NCBI RefSeq assembly: GCF_900107925.1 | Contig: NZ_FNUJ01000008.1 | Span: forward strand, 124,001-188,000 | DNA length: 64,000 bases | From: Amycolatopsis pretoriensis | GTDB taxonomy: Bacteria > Actinomycetota > Actinomycetes > Mycobacteriales > Pseudonocardiaceae | Direction of reading: 5' to 3' | Shown here: positions 51,427 to 59,920 of the stretch, one piece after another | Numbering within the stretch: position 1 is the first letter of the stretch | Layout of the letters: every line of letters begins with the position of its first letter | Translations under genes and position numbers: made by a program | Notes under the pieces: model-generated | Told to the model about the DNA's origin: nothing | The model's input: the letters and a program-made list of their open reading frames with translations, nothing else | Databases searched by the model: none

Positions 51427-52503
51427 CTACGCGTACACCACTCCGCCGAGCACGATGTGCGAAGGGTGCCGCAGGACGCCCAGGTCCTGGCGGGGATCGC
51501 TCGCGTAGACGAGCAGGTCGGCGGGCGCGCCGTCGGCGATGCCCGGGTGGCCGAGCCAGTCGCGGGCCGCCCACGACGCGCTCGCCAGCGCCGCCTCGCG
51601 GGTCATGCCCGCGCGGTGCAGCGCCTCGATCTCGTCGACGAGCCGGCCGTGCTCGACCATGCCGCCCGCGTCACTGCCCGCGAAGACGCGTACGCCCGCT
51701 TCGATGGCCGAAGCGACCATCTCGCCGACGCCGGCGTGCAGCGCCCGCATGTGGTCGGCGTAGGCCGGGTACTTGCCCGCCTTGTCCGCGATGCCCGGGA
51801 AGTTCTCGATGTTGATCAGCGTCGGGACCAGCGCGACGTCGTTGCGCGCCAGCTCCGCGAGCTGGCCGGCGTTCAGGCCGGTGCCGTGTTCGAGGCAGTC
51901 GATGCCCGACGCGATCAGGCCGGGCAGCGCGGCTTCGCCGAACACGTGCGCGGTGACGCGGGCGCCGTTGTCGTGCGCGACCTTGACGGCCTCGGCCAGG
52001 ACGTCGTCCGGCCAGAGCGGCGCGAGGTCGCCGGCGCCGCGGTCGATCCAGTCGCCGACGAGCTTGACCCAGCCGTCACCGTCGCGGGCCTGCTCGGCCA
52101 CGGCGTCCGGCAGCTGCGAAGCGTCCTCCAGCTCGATGCCGAGCCCGGGGATGTACCGCTTGGCCAGCGCGAGGTGCTGCCCGGCGCGGATGATCGTCGG
52201 CAGGTCGGCGCGCCGCTGCAGCGGCCGGACGTCGATCGGCAGCCCGCAGTCGCGGATCAGCAGCGTCCCCGCGGCGCGGTCGGTGAGCGCCTGCTCGGTC
52301 GCCTCTTCGAGCGAGACGGCCCCGCCGACGCCGATGCCGGGGTGGCAGTGCGCGTCGACCAGGCCGGGCACGAGGAAGACGTCCCGGCCCAGCGTCTCGG
52401 CGTCCAGCACCGGCTCGAACGAGATCCGGCCACCGGAGATCCAGAGGTCCCGGGACTCGCCGCCGGGCAGGACCACCCCGGCGGCGTGGAGCGCCGTGCT
52501 CAA
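51427..52503 (-). CDS. Amidohydrolase-superfamily metal-dependent hydrolase
   Basis: The 358-residue protein has the HxH metal motif VPGLVDAHCHPGIG, Lys/His positions in ARVTAHVFGEAALPGLIAS and ECLEHGTGLN-like CLEHGTGLNAG, and the Asp in VFAGSDAGGMVEHG. It resembles the imidazolonepropionase/prolidase-type branch of unknown substrate that commonly adjoins ffh in actinobacteria. It overlaps the ffh stop by 4 nt. Confidence 0.88.
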   Translation of the reverse strand: MSTALHAAGVVLPGGESRDLWISGGRISFEPVLDAETLGRDVFLVPGLVDAHCHPGIGVGGAVSLEEATEQALTDRAAGTLLIRDCGLPIDVRPLQRRADLPTIIRAGQHLALAKRYIPGLGIELEDASQLPDAVAEQARDGDGWVKLVGDWIDRGAGDLAPLWPDDVLAEAVKVAHDNGARVTAHVFGEAALPGLIASGIDCLEHGTGLNAGQLAELARNDVALVPTLINIENFPGIADKAGKYPAYADHMRALHAGVGEMVASAIEAGVRVFAGSDAGGMVEHGRLVDEIEALHRAGMTREAALASASWAARDWLGHPGIADGAPADLLVYASDPRQDLGVLRHPSHIVLGGVVYA

Positions 52504-54035
52504 TTGTCCTTCGGGTTCTTCGGCAGCTTGAACTTCGACGGGTCGAAGCCCGGGACGTCGTTCATGCCGCCCAGCTGCGAGAGGTCGGGCATGCCACCCG
52601 GCATCTGCCCGCCCGGGGGCAGCATCGGCATGCCGCCGGGGAAGCCGCCGCGGACCTTGGGCTGCGTCGGGCCGCGGCCCTTCTTGCCCTTCTTGCCCTT
52701 GCGGGACTTCGAGCCGCCCCCGCCGCCGAAGCCGAACCGGCCGGCCATCTGGGCCATCATCTTGCGGGCCTCGAAGAACCGGTTGACCAGGTCGTTGACC
52801 TCGCGGACGGTGACCCCGGACCCGTTCGCGATGCGCAGCCGGCGCGAGCCGTTGATCATCTTCGGGTCTTCGCGCTCGGCCGGGGTCATGCCGCGGATGA
52901 TCGCCTGCAGCTTGTCCAGGTGCTTGTCGTCGACCTGGGCCAGCTGGTCTTTCATCTGGCCGGCGCCCGGGAGCATGCCGAGCAGGTTGCCGATCGGGCC
53001 CATCTTGCGGACCGCGAGCATCTGCTCGAGGAAGTCCTCCAGGGTGAGCTGGCCGCTGGACAGCTTCGCCGCGGCCTTCTCGGCCTGGTTCTGGTCGAAG
53101 GCCTGCTCGGCCTGCTCGATCAGGGTGAGGACGTCACCCATGCCGAGGATCCGCGACGCCATCCGGTCCGGGTGGAAGGTGTCGAAGTCCTCGAGCTTCT
53201 CGCCGTTGGAGGCGAAGAGGATCGGCTGGCCGGTGATCTCGCGGACGCTCAGCGCGGCACCACCGCGGGCGTCGCCGTCGAGCTTGGTGAGCACGACGCC
53301 GCTGAAGCCGACGCCGTCCTGGAACGCCTGGGCCGTCGTCACGGCGTCCTGGCCGATCATCGCGTCGACGACGAACAGGACCTCGTCCGGCTCGACGGCG
53401 TCGCGGATGTCCGCGGCCTGCTTCATCAGCTCTTCGTCGACACCCAGGCGGCCCGCGGTGTCGACCACGACGACGTCGTGCTGGGCGTGCTTGGCCTCGG
53501 CGATGGCGCGGCGGGCGACGTCGACCGGGTCGCCGACGCCGTTGCCGGGCTCGGGCGCGAAGGTGACTACGCCGGCGCGCTCGCCGACGACCTGCAGCTG
53601 CGTGACGGCGTTCGGGCGCTGGAGGTCGCAGGCGACCAGCATCGGCGCGTGGCCCTGCTTCTTCAGCCACAGCGCGAGCTTGCCCGCGAGCGTCGTCTTA
53701 CCGGCACCTTGCAGACCGGCGAGCATGATCACGGTCGGCGGGTTCTTCGCCAGGTTCAGCCGGCGCGTCTCGCCGCCGAGGATGCCGACGAGCTCCTCGT
53801 TGACGATCTTGATGACCTGCTGCGCGGGGTTGAGCGCCTGCGAGACCTCGGCGCCCTTCGCCCGCTCCTTGATCTTCGCGATGAAGGTCTTGACCACGCC
53901 GAGGGCGACGTCGGCCTCCAGCAGCGCGATGCGGATCTCGCGCGCGGTGGCGTCGATGTCGGCGTCGGACAGCTTGCCCTTGCGCGTGAGCGTCTGAAGG
54001 GCGGCGGTGAGCCGATCGGACAGGGTGTCGAACAC
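52500..54035 (-). CDS. ffh: Signal recognition particle GTPase Ffh
   Basis: From GTG 54035 (VFDTLSDRLTAALQ) the protein is 511 residues. It has the N domain, G domain with GLQGAGKTTLAGK, DTAGRLGVDEELM and TKLDGDARGGAALS, and a Met-rich M domain (RKMGPIGNLLGMLPGAGQMK; MINGSRRLRIANGSG). The frame is open further upstream, but N-domain homology begins at this GTG. It targets nascent membrane proteins with 4.5S RNA. Confidence 0.96.
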   Translation of the reverse strand: MFDTLSDRLTAALQTLTRKGKLSDADIDATAREIRIALLEADVALGVVKTFIAKIKERAKGAEVSQALNPAQQVIKIVNEELVGILGGETRRLNLAKNPPTVIMLAGLQGAGKTTLAGKLALWLKKQGHAPMLVACDLQRPNAVTQLQVVGERAGVVTFAPEPGNGVGDPVDVARRAIAEAKHAQHDVVVVDTAGRLGVDEELMKQAADIRDAVEPDEVLFVVDAMIGQDAVTTAQAFQDGVGFSGVVLTKLDGDARGGAALSVREITGQPILFASNGEKLEDFDTFHPDRMASRILGMGDVLTLIEQAEQAFDQNQAEKAAAKLSSGQLTLEDFLEQMLAVRKMGPIGNLLGMLPGAGQMKDQLAQVDDKHLDKLQAIIRGMTPAEREDPKMINGSRRLRIANGSGVTVREVNDLVNRFFEARKMMAQMAGRFGFGGGGGSKSRKGKKGKKGRGPTQPKVRGGFPGGMPMLPPGGQMPGGMPDLSQLGGMNDVPGFDPSKFKLPKNPKDN

Positions 54036-54219
54036 GGGTGTGCACGCTCCAGCTGGGGTCGAGAGTGGCGCGCCGGACGAGGCCGGCCCCTCCGAGGGTA
54101 GTCGCTCCGGGTCTCCCGCCTCACGGGTACGCGCGCTTTGTACGTGTGCGTGTACTACCTCAACGCCGGATTTCCGAAAATGGCTGGATACTCGCCCGAT
54201 TTTTGGTAAACATACGTGT
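54036..54219. other. Divergent intergenic region of ffh and the ABC exporter, with operator-like palindromes
   Basis: The 184 bp contain both promoters. A near-palindrome CATAC-GT-GTATG (54211-54222) overlaps the exporter ATG, and GTAC-bearing repeats (TGTACGTGTGCGTGTACT near 54138) lie further upstream toward ffh. The exporter is followed by a MarR gene, the likely binder. An AT-rich TTTTTGGTAAACAT may hold a -10 for a nearly leaderless exporter message. Confidence 0.45.
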
Positions 54220-56010
54220 ATGACCTCCGCGACCAGAGCCCGTCCGTCGCTCGCCGAGCCCACCACCGACACCGACGAGCCGGTCCCCCTCCGGCGGATC
54301 GCCGGCCTGTTCCGCGCGCACCGCGGTCCCCTCGGCGCGCTGTTCGCGCTGATCGTCGTGCAGGCCGGGCTCGGCGTGACTTCACCGTTCCTGCTGCGCG
54401 AGATCCTCGACGACGCCCTGCCCCACCGCGACACGCTGCTGCTGAGCCTCCTGGCGGGCGGGATGATCGCCTGCGCCGTCGGCAGCGCGTCGCTCGGCGT
54501 GGCCACCACCGGGCTGTCCAACACGATCGGGCAGCGCGTGATGAACGAGCTGCGCGTGGCGGTCTACGGCCACCTGCAGCGGATGTCCCTCGGCTTCTTC
54601 ACCCGGACGAAGAGCGGCGAAGTGCTCTCGCGGGTGTTCAACGACATCGGCGGCGTCGACAACGTCATCACGACGACCGCCGGGTCGATGGTCCAGAACC
54701 TGACGACGACGACCGCCATCACCGTCGCACTGATCTTCCTCGACTGGCAGCTCGCGGCGCTCTCGCTGATCGTCGTCCCGCTGTTCCTGCTGTTCACGCT
54801 GCGCCTCGGCAAGAAGCGGCGGAACCTGGCCCGCGGCCGGACCCGCCGGATGGCCCGGCTGACGACGATGGTCGAGGAGTCCCTCTCGGTCACCGGCGTC
54901 CTGCTCGCCAAGACGATGGGCAACGAACGGGCGATGCGCGAGCGGTTCGGCGAGGAGTCGCGGGAGATCGCGTCCCTCGAACGAGCGGCGGCGCTGGCCG
55001 GCCGCTGGCAGATCGCGTCGCGGGCGATGAGCCTGACGGTCATCCCGGCGCTGGTCTACTGGATCGCCGGGCTGGCGCTGGCGGGCGGCGCGTCCCCGAT
55101 CTCGCTCGGCACGGTCGTGGCGTTCACCAGCATGCTCAACCGGCTGGTCGCGCCGGCCAGCGCGATGCAGACCATCGGGCAGAACGTGGCGACGTCGAAG
55201 GCGCTGTTCGGACGAATCTTCGAGGTCCTGGACCTGCCGGTGGAGATCGGCGACAAGCCCGGCGCGGGCACCCTCGACGTGCGCCGCGGCGACGTCGCCA
55301 TGCGGGGCGTGTCGTTCCGCTACGACGACGAGGGCCCGCTGACGCTGCAGGACATCGACCTCGATGTCCCAGCCGGGACGACCACGGCGCTCGTCGGCTC
55401 GACCGGGTCCGGCAAGACGACGCTCGCCTACCTGGTGGCGCGGCTGTACGAGGTGAGCGACGGGACGGTGACGATCGACGGCACCGACGTCCGCGACGTC
55501 ACCCTGGCCTCGCTCGCCGCCGGGGTCGGGATGGTGTCGCAGGAGACGTACCTGTTCCACGACACCGTCCGCGAGAACCTGCGCTTCGCGAAGCCGGACG
55601 CGACCGACGAAGAGATCGAGGCCGCCGCGAAGGCCGCGCACATCCACGACACCCTGTCCGGGCTGCCCGAGGGCTACGACACCGTCGTCGGCCAGCGCGG
55701 CTACCGCTTCTCCGGCGGCGAGAAGCAACGGATGGCGATCGCGCGGATCCTGCTGCGCAACCCGCCGGTGCTCATCCTCGACGAGGCGACCAGCGCCCTC
55801 GACACCCGCACCGAACGCTCGGTGCAGGCGGAGCTCGACCGGCTCGCCGCGGGCCGCACGACGCTGACGATCGCGCACCGGCTGTCCACTGTGGAGCACG
55901 CTGACCAGATCGTCGTGCTGCACGAGGGCCGGATCGTCGAACGCGGGACGCACGACGAGCTGCTGGCGCGCGACGGGCGTTATGCCCGGCTGGTTCGAGG
56001 AACCGCCTAA
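54220..56010 (+). CDS. ABC exporter, fused membrane and ATPase domains
   Basis: The 596-residue half-transporter has six helices (ABC_membrane) and an ATPase domain with Walker A ALVGSTGSGKTTLAYL near 385, Q-loop VSQETYLFHDTVRENL, signature FSGGEKQRMAIARIL and Walker B VLILDEATSALDTRT, H-loop IAHRLSTVEHAD. It would homodimerise and export a lipid, peptide or drug. ATG 54220 is preferred over the long upstream frame. It is 9 bp upstream of the MarR gene. Confidence 0.92.
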   Translation: MTSATRARPSLAEPTTDTDEPVPLRRIAGLFRAHRGPLGALFALIVVQAGLGVTSPFLLREILDDALPHRDTLLLSLLAGGMIACAVGSASLGVATTGLSNTIGQRVMNELRVAVYGHLQRMSLGFFTRTKSGEVLSRVFNDIGGVDNVITTTAGSMVQNLTTTTAITVALIFLDWQLAALSLIVVPLFLLFTLRLGKKRRNLARGRTRRMARLTTMVEESLSVTGVLLAKTMGNERAMRERFGEESREIASLERAAALAGRWQIASRAMSLTVIPALVYWIAGLALAGGASPISLGTVVAFTSMLNRLVAPASAMQTIGQNVATSKALFGRIFEVLDLPVEIGDKPGAGTLDVRRGDVAMRGVSFRYDDEGPLTLQDIDLDVPAGTTTALVGSTGSGKTTLAYLVARLYEVSDGTVTIDGTDVRDVTLASLAAGVGMVSQETYLFHDTVRENLRFAKPDATDEEIEAAAKAAHIHDTLSGLPEGYDTVVGQRGYRFSGGEKQRMAIARILLRNPPVLILDEATSALDTRTERSVQAELDRLAAGRTTLTIAHRLSTVEHADQIVVLHEGRIVERGTHDELLARDGRYARLVRGTA

Positions 56011-56019
56011 TCTGGGGCC

Positions 56020-56484
56020 ATGCAGCCCGAACCCGACGTCGCCGCGCCGGTCAGCGCGGACCCCGAGCTGGCCGAGCTGGCCCACCGGGTCCGCGAAGGC
56101 GTCGGGCGGCTGAACTGGCGGATGCGCGCGGAGCGGGACCTGAGCGGCCCGGGCCCGGCGGTGCTGGCGGTGCTGAGCCGGCTCTACCGGGCGGGCACGC
56201 ACACGCCGACCGAGCTGGCCGAGGCCGAACGGCTGCAGCCGCAGTCGCTGACGCGGATCCTCGCGTGGGTGACCGAACGCGAACTGGTGACGCGCACCCC
56301 GGATCCCGCGGACGGACGCCGGTCGCTGGTGAGCATCACCCCGGCCGGCCTTGCGGTGCTGCGCGAGTACAGCATCCGCCGCGAGCGCTGGCTGGCCGGC
56401 GCGATCGAGGCGACGCTGTCGCCGACCGAACGGCAGCTGCTGAGCCTGGCATCGGAGCTGATGCTGCGGGTGGCGGACGCCTAA
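56020..56484 (+). CDS. MarR-family transcriptional regulator
   Basis: The 154-residue protein has the MarR winged helix (LYRAGTHTPTELAEAERLQP, QSLTRILAWVTERELVTRTP, DPADGRRSLVSITPAGL) and flanking dimerisation helices. It lies 9 bp after the ABC exporter and probably represses that operon through the palindrome at the exporter start codon. The stem-loop after its stop probably terminates the unit. Confidence 0.93.
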   Translation: MQPEPDVAAPVSADPELAELAHRVREGVGRLNWRMRAERDLSGPGPAVLAVLSRLYRAGTHTPTELAEAERLQPQSLTRILAWVTERELVTRTPDPADGRRSLVSITPAGLAVLREYSIRRERWLAGAIEATLSPTERQLLSLASELMLRVADA

Positions 56485-56523
56485 AGCCGCCGCGGAGACC
56501 CCTCGATCCCTCCACGGCGGCTT
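56484..56523 (+). terminator. Stem-loop after the MarR gene
   Basis: AAGCCGCCG (56484-56492) and CGGCGGCTT (56515-56523) form a perfect 9-bp stem around a 22-nt loop beginning at the MarR stop codon. Confidence 0.55.
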
Positions 56524-56748
56524 CGGCGTTCGCGCCGCCTCCCCGCGGTGCGATGCGGGTTCCGGGAACGGGCCGCTCCTCCGTCGGCCCGCCCCGGAAC
56601 CCTGGTCCCCGGACGGCTCACCTCCCCAGGGGCCGTCCGGTTCTCCCCCCTGCCGGCGGTCCGGTACCCGCTGGCAGGACGAAGTCTGCCGCGGCCGGGT
56701 ACCCGGCCAGCAGTGGGAGAACCCTCAATTACCCGTGGGTAGTAATAC
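56524..56748. other. Structured noncoding region between the MarR gene and ku
   Basis: Beyond the MarR terminator two more stem-loops are evident: CCGGACGGC/GCCGTCCGG (56609-56617 with 56632-56640), and a long one GGTACCCG/CGGGTACC (56663-56670 with 56696-56703) with an inner GGCAG/CTGCC stem. They lie 3' of ku on the minus strand and could terminate its transcript or form a noncoding RNA. No convincing ORF is seen. Confidence 0.4.
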
Positions 56749-57630
56749 TCAAGGCGTCTTCGCGCGGCCACGACCAGCCGCGCGCTTCGCCGTCGTACGC
56801 GCCTTCGCGGCCCTCGACGCGGCGGCTTTCGCCTTCGCCACGGCCGCGTTGCGCGCGTCCTCGGCTTCGGACGCCGTCTCCTGCAGGGCCGCCAGCAGCC
56901 GCGTCACGCCTTCGGCCTGCTCGGCCGCCGTCGGCTGGACGACCTCCGCGCCGTCGATCTTCGCCTGGACCAACGCCTGGAACGCCTCGCGGTAACGGTC
57001 GGGGTAGCGGCCCGGGTCGAACTCGCCGGTCAGCTCCTCGACGAGGTTCACCGCGCGCCGGAGTTCACCCGGCCGGATGTCGACGTCGGCGTGCCGGAAC
57101 GGGAAGTCGGGCGTGCGGACCTCGTCCGGCCACCGCATCGTCTCCAGCACGATCACCTGGTCGCGGACGCGCAGTGCCCCGAGGGTCTCGCGGCGGCGCA
57201 GCGCGACGGTCACCAGCGCGAGCCGTCCCGACTGCTGCAGGGCCTCGCTGAACAGCACGTACGGCTTCGTGCCCGCCGGCTCCGGCTCGAGGTAGTAGCT
57301 CTTCGCGAACCAAATCGGGTCGACGTCGGCGAGCGGCGCGAACCCGCGGATCGCGATCGTGCGGCCGGGCATCGGCAGCGACGCGAGCTCGTGGTCCGAC
57401 AGCAGCACGACGTCACCGCCCGGGACGGCGTACCCGCGGACCATCTGCTCCGGCGGCACCTCGGCGCCGTCGACCTCGCAGACCCGCTTCACCCGGACGC
57501 GGCCGCCGTCGGCCTCGTGGACCTGGTGCAGCGGGAGCTCGCGGTCTTCGGTCGCGCTGTACGCCTTCACCGGAATGGCGTAGCTGCCGAACCCGATCGT
57601 GCCCGTCCAGATCGCGCGCATGCGAGCCAC
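56749..57630 (-). CDS. ku: Ku DNA end-binding protein
   Basis: The 293-residue protein reads IWTGTIGFGSYAIPVKAYSA, LPLHQVHEADGGRVRVKRVC, PWFAKSYYLEPE-like IWFAKSYYLEPEPAGTKPY and the C-terminal Lys/Ala/Arg-rich tail (AAASRAAKARTTAKRAAGRG) that binds DNA. It forms a ring on double-strand ends for NHEJ with LigD, which is not in this window. The start at 57630 could be ATG 57621 (MRAIWTG). Confidence 0.94.
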   Translation of the reverse strand: MARMRAIWTGTIGFGSYAIPVKAYSATEDRELPLHQVHEADGGRVRVKRVCEVDGAEVPPEQMVRGYAVPGGDVVLLSDHELASLPMPGRTIAIRGFAPLADVDPIWFAKSYYLEPEPAGTKPYVLFSEALQQSGRLALVTVALRRRETLGALRVRDQVIVLETMRWPDEVRTPDFPFRHADVDIRPGELRRAVNLVEELTGEFDPGRYPDRYREAFQALVQAKIDGAEVVQPTAAEQAEGVTRLLAALQETASEAEDARNAAVAKAKAAASRAAKARTTAKRAAGRGRAKTP

Positions 57631-57674
57631 CTCCGCAGCTCCCAGGCTAGTCAGCCGTCCGCGCGCACCGACAG

Positions 57675-58037
57675 CTACAAACGGGTGTCAGGCGCGACGG
57701 ATTCGCTCACACATTCGAACGACGGCGTGACCTCGTCGAGCGCTTCGGCCGAACAGCGGGCCGCGATGGCCGCCGCGCGGAGCACCTCGGTGACGACCTC
57801 GACGTCCAGGGGCGGCGCCGCGGCGAGCGCGTTCGTCCCGCCTTCGACGCGGGCAGCGAGCCCGGCGAGCGCGTGGGAGATGGCCTCCTGGCCGGCGATC
57901 AGGTGGGCGACGACGTCGGTGAGTTCGGTCGTCGTGGCGCCCGGGCCGCCACTGCGCAGGCTCGCGGCGAGCTCTTCGGCACAGGAGCGCAGGTGGGTGG
58001 CGACGACCGTCGGCGGCAGCGTCACGTCGTGCACCAC
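57675..58037 (-). CDS. Small alpha-helical protein of unknown function
   Basis: The 120-residue protein (VTLPPTVVATHLRSCAEELA, ELTDVVAHLIAGQEAISHAL, VVTEVLRAAAIAARCSAEAL) is mostly helical with two conserved-looking Cys. GAGGGGG precedes the GTG pair at 58037/58034. It follows no operon partner except ku downstream by 44 bp, possibly co-transcribed. No family recognised. Confidence 0.65.
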   Translation of the reverse strand: MVHDVTLPPTVVATHLRSCAEELAASLRSGGPGATTTELTDVVAHLIAGQEAISHALAGLAARVEGGTNALAAAPPLDVEVVTEVLRAAAIAARCSAEALDEVTPSFECVSESVAPDTRL

Positions 58038-58118
58038 TCACCCCCTCGGCCGGGTCGAAGCAGTCATGGTGCCACCGCACCCGCCGTCAGGAGAGCCGAC
58101 ACACCGACGCCCGCATAT

Positions 58119-58148
58119 TTGACCGGACGTTCTCGAAAGAAGTAGGAT
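58119..58148 (+). promoter_or_regulatory. Promoter of the TetR/SDR operon
   Basis: TTGACC (58119-58124), an 18-bp spacer and TAGGAT (58143-58148) precede ATG 58156 by only 7 nt, so the message would be leaderless. Confidence 0.45.
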
Positions 58149-58155
58149 TTCGGTC

Positions 58156-58740
58156 ATGTCCCGAGTCAAGGAGTTCGACGTCGACGAAGCCTGCGACGCC
58201 GCGCTCGTGCTCTTCCGGCGTCAGGGCTACGAAGCGACGTCGGTCAACGACCTCGTCACGCACCTCGGCGTGGCGAAGGCGAGCCTGTACGCCACCTTCG
58301 GCACGAAGCACGACTTCTACCTGACGGCGTTGAAGCGGTACGCCGAGCGGACCGACACCCGGGTCGTGGCCGAGTTGTCGGGACCAGGCTCCGGCGTGGC
58401 CGCGGTGCGCCGGCTTTTCGACGGTTACCAGGCGGAAATCCTCGGCGACGAGACCAGGATGGGCTGCTTCGTCGTCAACGCGGCGATCGAGCTGCTCCCC
58501 CACGACCCCGAGGTCGCGCGGCTGGTGGAGCGCAGCTGGGACACCCTCGAGGTCGCTCTCACCATGGCGTTGGAACGCGCTCGATCCCAGGGCGAACTGC
58601 CCGGCGGCAGCGACCCGGCGATGCTGGCGCGGTTCCTGCTCACCGTCCTCCAAGGACTGCGCGTCCTGGGCAAGGGCACGGACGCGGCGAGCCGGTTGGA
58701 CGCGGCCATTTCCCAGGCCATGCGGCTTATTCAAGACTGA
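58156..58740 (+). CDS. TetR/AcrR-family transcriptional regulator
   Basis: The 194-residue protein has the TetR HTH (DEACDAALVLFRRQGYEATS, VNDLVTHLGVAKASLYATFG, TKHDFYLTALKRY), and a C-terminal ligand domain of the TetR_C_6/AcrR type with GCFVVNAAIELLPHDPEVAR. It lies 23 bp upstream of the SDR gene and very likely controls it, as in many TetR/SDR pairs. Confidence 0.93.
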   Translation: MSRVKEFDVDEACDAALVLFRRQGYEATSVNDLVTHLGVAKASLYATFGTKHDFYLTALKRYAERTDTRVVAELSGPGSGVAAVRRLFDGYQAEILGDETRMGCFVVNAAIELLPHDPEVARLVERSWDTLEVALTMALERARSQGELPGGSDPAMLARFLLTVLQGLRVLGKGTDAASRLDAAISQAMRLIQD

Positions 58741-58763
58741 TCGGACCAGAAAGAAGGTACACG

Positions 58764-59516
58764 ATGGGGGCACGGTTCGCGGGCAAGGTCGTCCTGGTGA
58801 CGGGCGGCAGCTCGGGCATCGGGCGGGAGACGGCGCGGGCGTTCGCCGCCGAGGGCGCGACGGTGGTCGTCGCCGGGCGCGATGAGCAGCGGCTCGCCGC
58901 CACCGTGAAGGAGCTCGGCGGGGACGCGAGCGCGGTGACCGTCGACGTCACCGACTCGGGGGACGTCGCGCGGATGGTCGAGACGGTCGTCGCGCGGCAC
59001 GGCGGGCTGCACGTGGCGGTCAACAACGCGGGCATCCTCGGGTCGCCGGCGCCGGCCGCGGACCTCGACGAGGACGGCTTCGGCGCGGTCATGGCCACGA
59101 ACGTCACGGGGACCTGGCTGAGCGTGAAGCACGAGGTCGCGCACATGCGGGCGCACGGCGGCGGCGCGATCGTCAACATCGCGTCGAACATCGGCGCGCA
59201 CGGCCGGTTGCCGAACATGGCGGCCTACGCGGCGTCGAAGGCCGCGGTGAGCGCGCTGACCCGCACGGCGGCGCGCGACCACATCGCCGACGGCGTCCGC
59301 ATCAACGCGGTCAGCCCCGGCGCGACCGACACGGACATGTCACGGCGTCCCGGCGAGACGGACGCCGATCGCGCGGACCGGCTCAAGGGCGCGATCCCGC
59401 TGGGCCGGGTGGGGGCCACCGCCGAAGTGGCCGCCGCGGTGCTGTGGCTGGCTTCGGACGAAGCGGCCTTCACCGTGGGGCACGACCTGGTGGTCGACGG
59501 CGGCGCGACCGCCTGA
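58764..59516 (+). CDS. Short-chain dehydrogenase/reductase
   Basis: The 250-residue classical SDR has TGxxxGxG in VLVTGGSSGIGRETARAF, NNAG in AVNNAGILGSP, catalytic Ser-Tyr-Lys (NIASNIGAHG, YAASKAAVSALTRTA) and ends DLVVDGGATA. It oxidises or reduces an unknown alcohol/ketone with NAD(P). Substrate cannot be told from sequence. Its stop is 27 bp from the micro-ORF array on the other strand. Confidence 0.93.
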   Translation: MGARFAGKVVLVTGGSSGIGRETARAFAAEGATVVVAGRDEQRLAATVKELGGDASAVTVDVTDSGDVARMVETVVARHGGLHVAVNNAGILGSPAPAADLDEDGFGAVMATNVTGTWLSVKHEVAHMRAHGGGAIVNIASNIGAHGRLPNMAAYAASKAAVSALTRTAARDHIADGVRINAVSPGATDTDMSRRPGETDADRADRLKGAIPLGRVGATAEVAAAVLWLASDEAAFTVGHDLVVDGGATA

Positions 59517-59538
59517 GCGGCCCCACCCGGGCCCGCGG
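59515..59538. terminator. GC-rich stem-loop between the SDR gene and the micro-ORF array
   Basis: GCGGCCCCACCCGGGCCCGC folds on itself (GGCCCC/GGGCC arms, small loop) immediately after the SDR stop and just downstream of the last micro-ORF on the minus strand. It could terminate both. Confidence 0.45.
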
Positions 59539-59543
59539 CTCCT

Positions 59544-59564
59544 TCAGGACTCACGGTTGCGCAT
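59544..59564 (-). CDS. Micro-ORF A: hexapeptide MRNRES (last of seven)
   Basis: ATG-initiated, six codons plus TGA, encoding M-R-N-R-E-S with a CGT third position at the second Arg. AGAGGGG lies about 9 nt upstream. A GAAGGAG sequence just after it may be the remnant of an eighth unit. Confidence 0.6.
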   Translation of the reverse strand: MRNRES

Positions 59565-59609
59565 GGTGACGATCCCCTCTCGTGCGGGACGGATTGGGCG
59601 GCGGCGGGG

Positions 59610-59630
59610 TCAGGACTCGCGGTTGCGCAC
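59610..59630 (-). CDS. Micro-ORF B: hexapeptide V/MRNRES
   Basis: GTG start, codons CGC-AAC-CGC-GAG-TCC then TGA. GGAAGGAG lies 7 nt before the start. Confidence 0.6.
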   Translation of the reverse strand: MRNRES

Positions 59631-59671
59631 GGCGCGGCTCCTTCCGGGCGGACGGACGGTTGACCTGCGGT

Positions 59672-59692
59672 TCAGGACTCGCGGTTGCGCAC
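59672..59692 (-). CDS. Micro-ORF C: hexapeptide V/MRNRES
   Basis: GTG start and the same codons as unit B. GAGAGGAG lies 6 nt before the start. Confidence 0.6.
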   Translation of the reverse strand: MRNRES

Positions 59693-59730
59693 GGGGCGCT
59701 CCTCTCGCGCGTAGCGGCGGATGTCGGGAC

Positions 59731-59751
59731 TCAGGACTCGCGATTGCGCAC
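59731..59751 (-). CDS. Micro-ORF D: hexapeptide V/MRNRES
   Basis: GTG start; Asn is AAT, a synonymous change. GGAAGGAG lies 7 nt before the start. Confidence 0.6.
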   Translation of the reverse strand: MRNRES

Positions 59752-59797
59752 GGCACGGCTCCTTCCGGGCGGACGAACGGACGGTTGACCTGCGGGT

Positions 59798-59818
59798 TCA
59801 CGATTCGCGGTTGCGCAC
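59798..59818 (-). CDS. Micro-ORF E: hexapeptide V/MRNRES
   Basis: GTG start; Glu is GAA and Ser is TCG, two synonymous changes. GGAAGGAG lies 7 nt before the start. Confidence 0.6.
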   Translation of the reverse strand: MRNRES

Positions 59819-59858
59819 AGCGGCACTCCTTCCGAGGGAAGGGACAAGGGGCTGGAGG

Positions 59859-59879
59859 TCACGACTCGCGGTTGCGCAC
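59859..59879 (-). CDS. Micro-ORF F: hexapeptide V/MRNRES
   Basis: GTG start; Ser is TCG. GAGAGGAG lies 7 nt before the start. Confidence 0.6.
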   Translation of the reverse strand: MRNRES

Positions 59880-59920
59880 AGCACGGCTCCTCTCAGGCGT
59901 TCGGACGAGGGTGCGGGGGC

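Noticed and set aside
56481..56771. 96-codon minus-strand frame between the MarR gene and ku
   Set aside because: It is Arg/Gly/Pro-rich, overlaps three hairpins and has no ribosome binding site, so it is unlikely to be coding.
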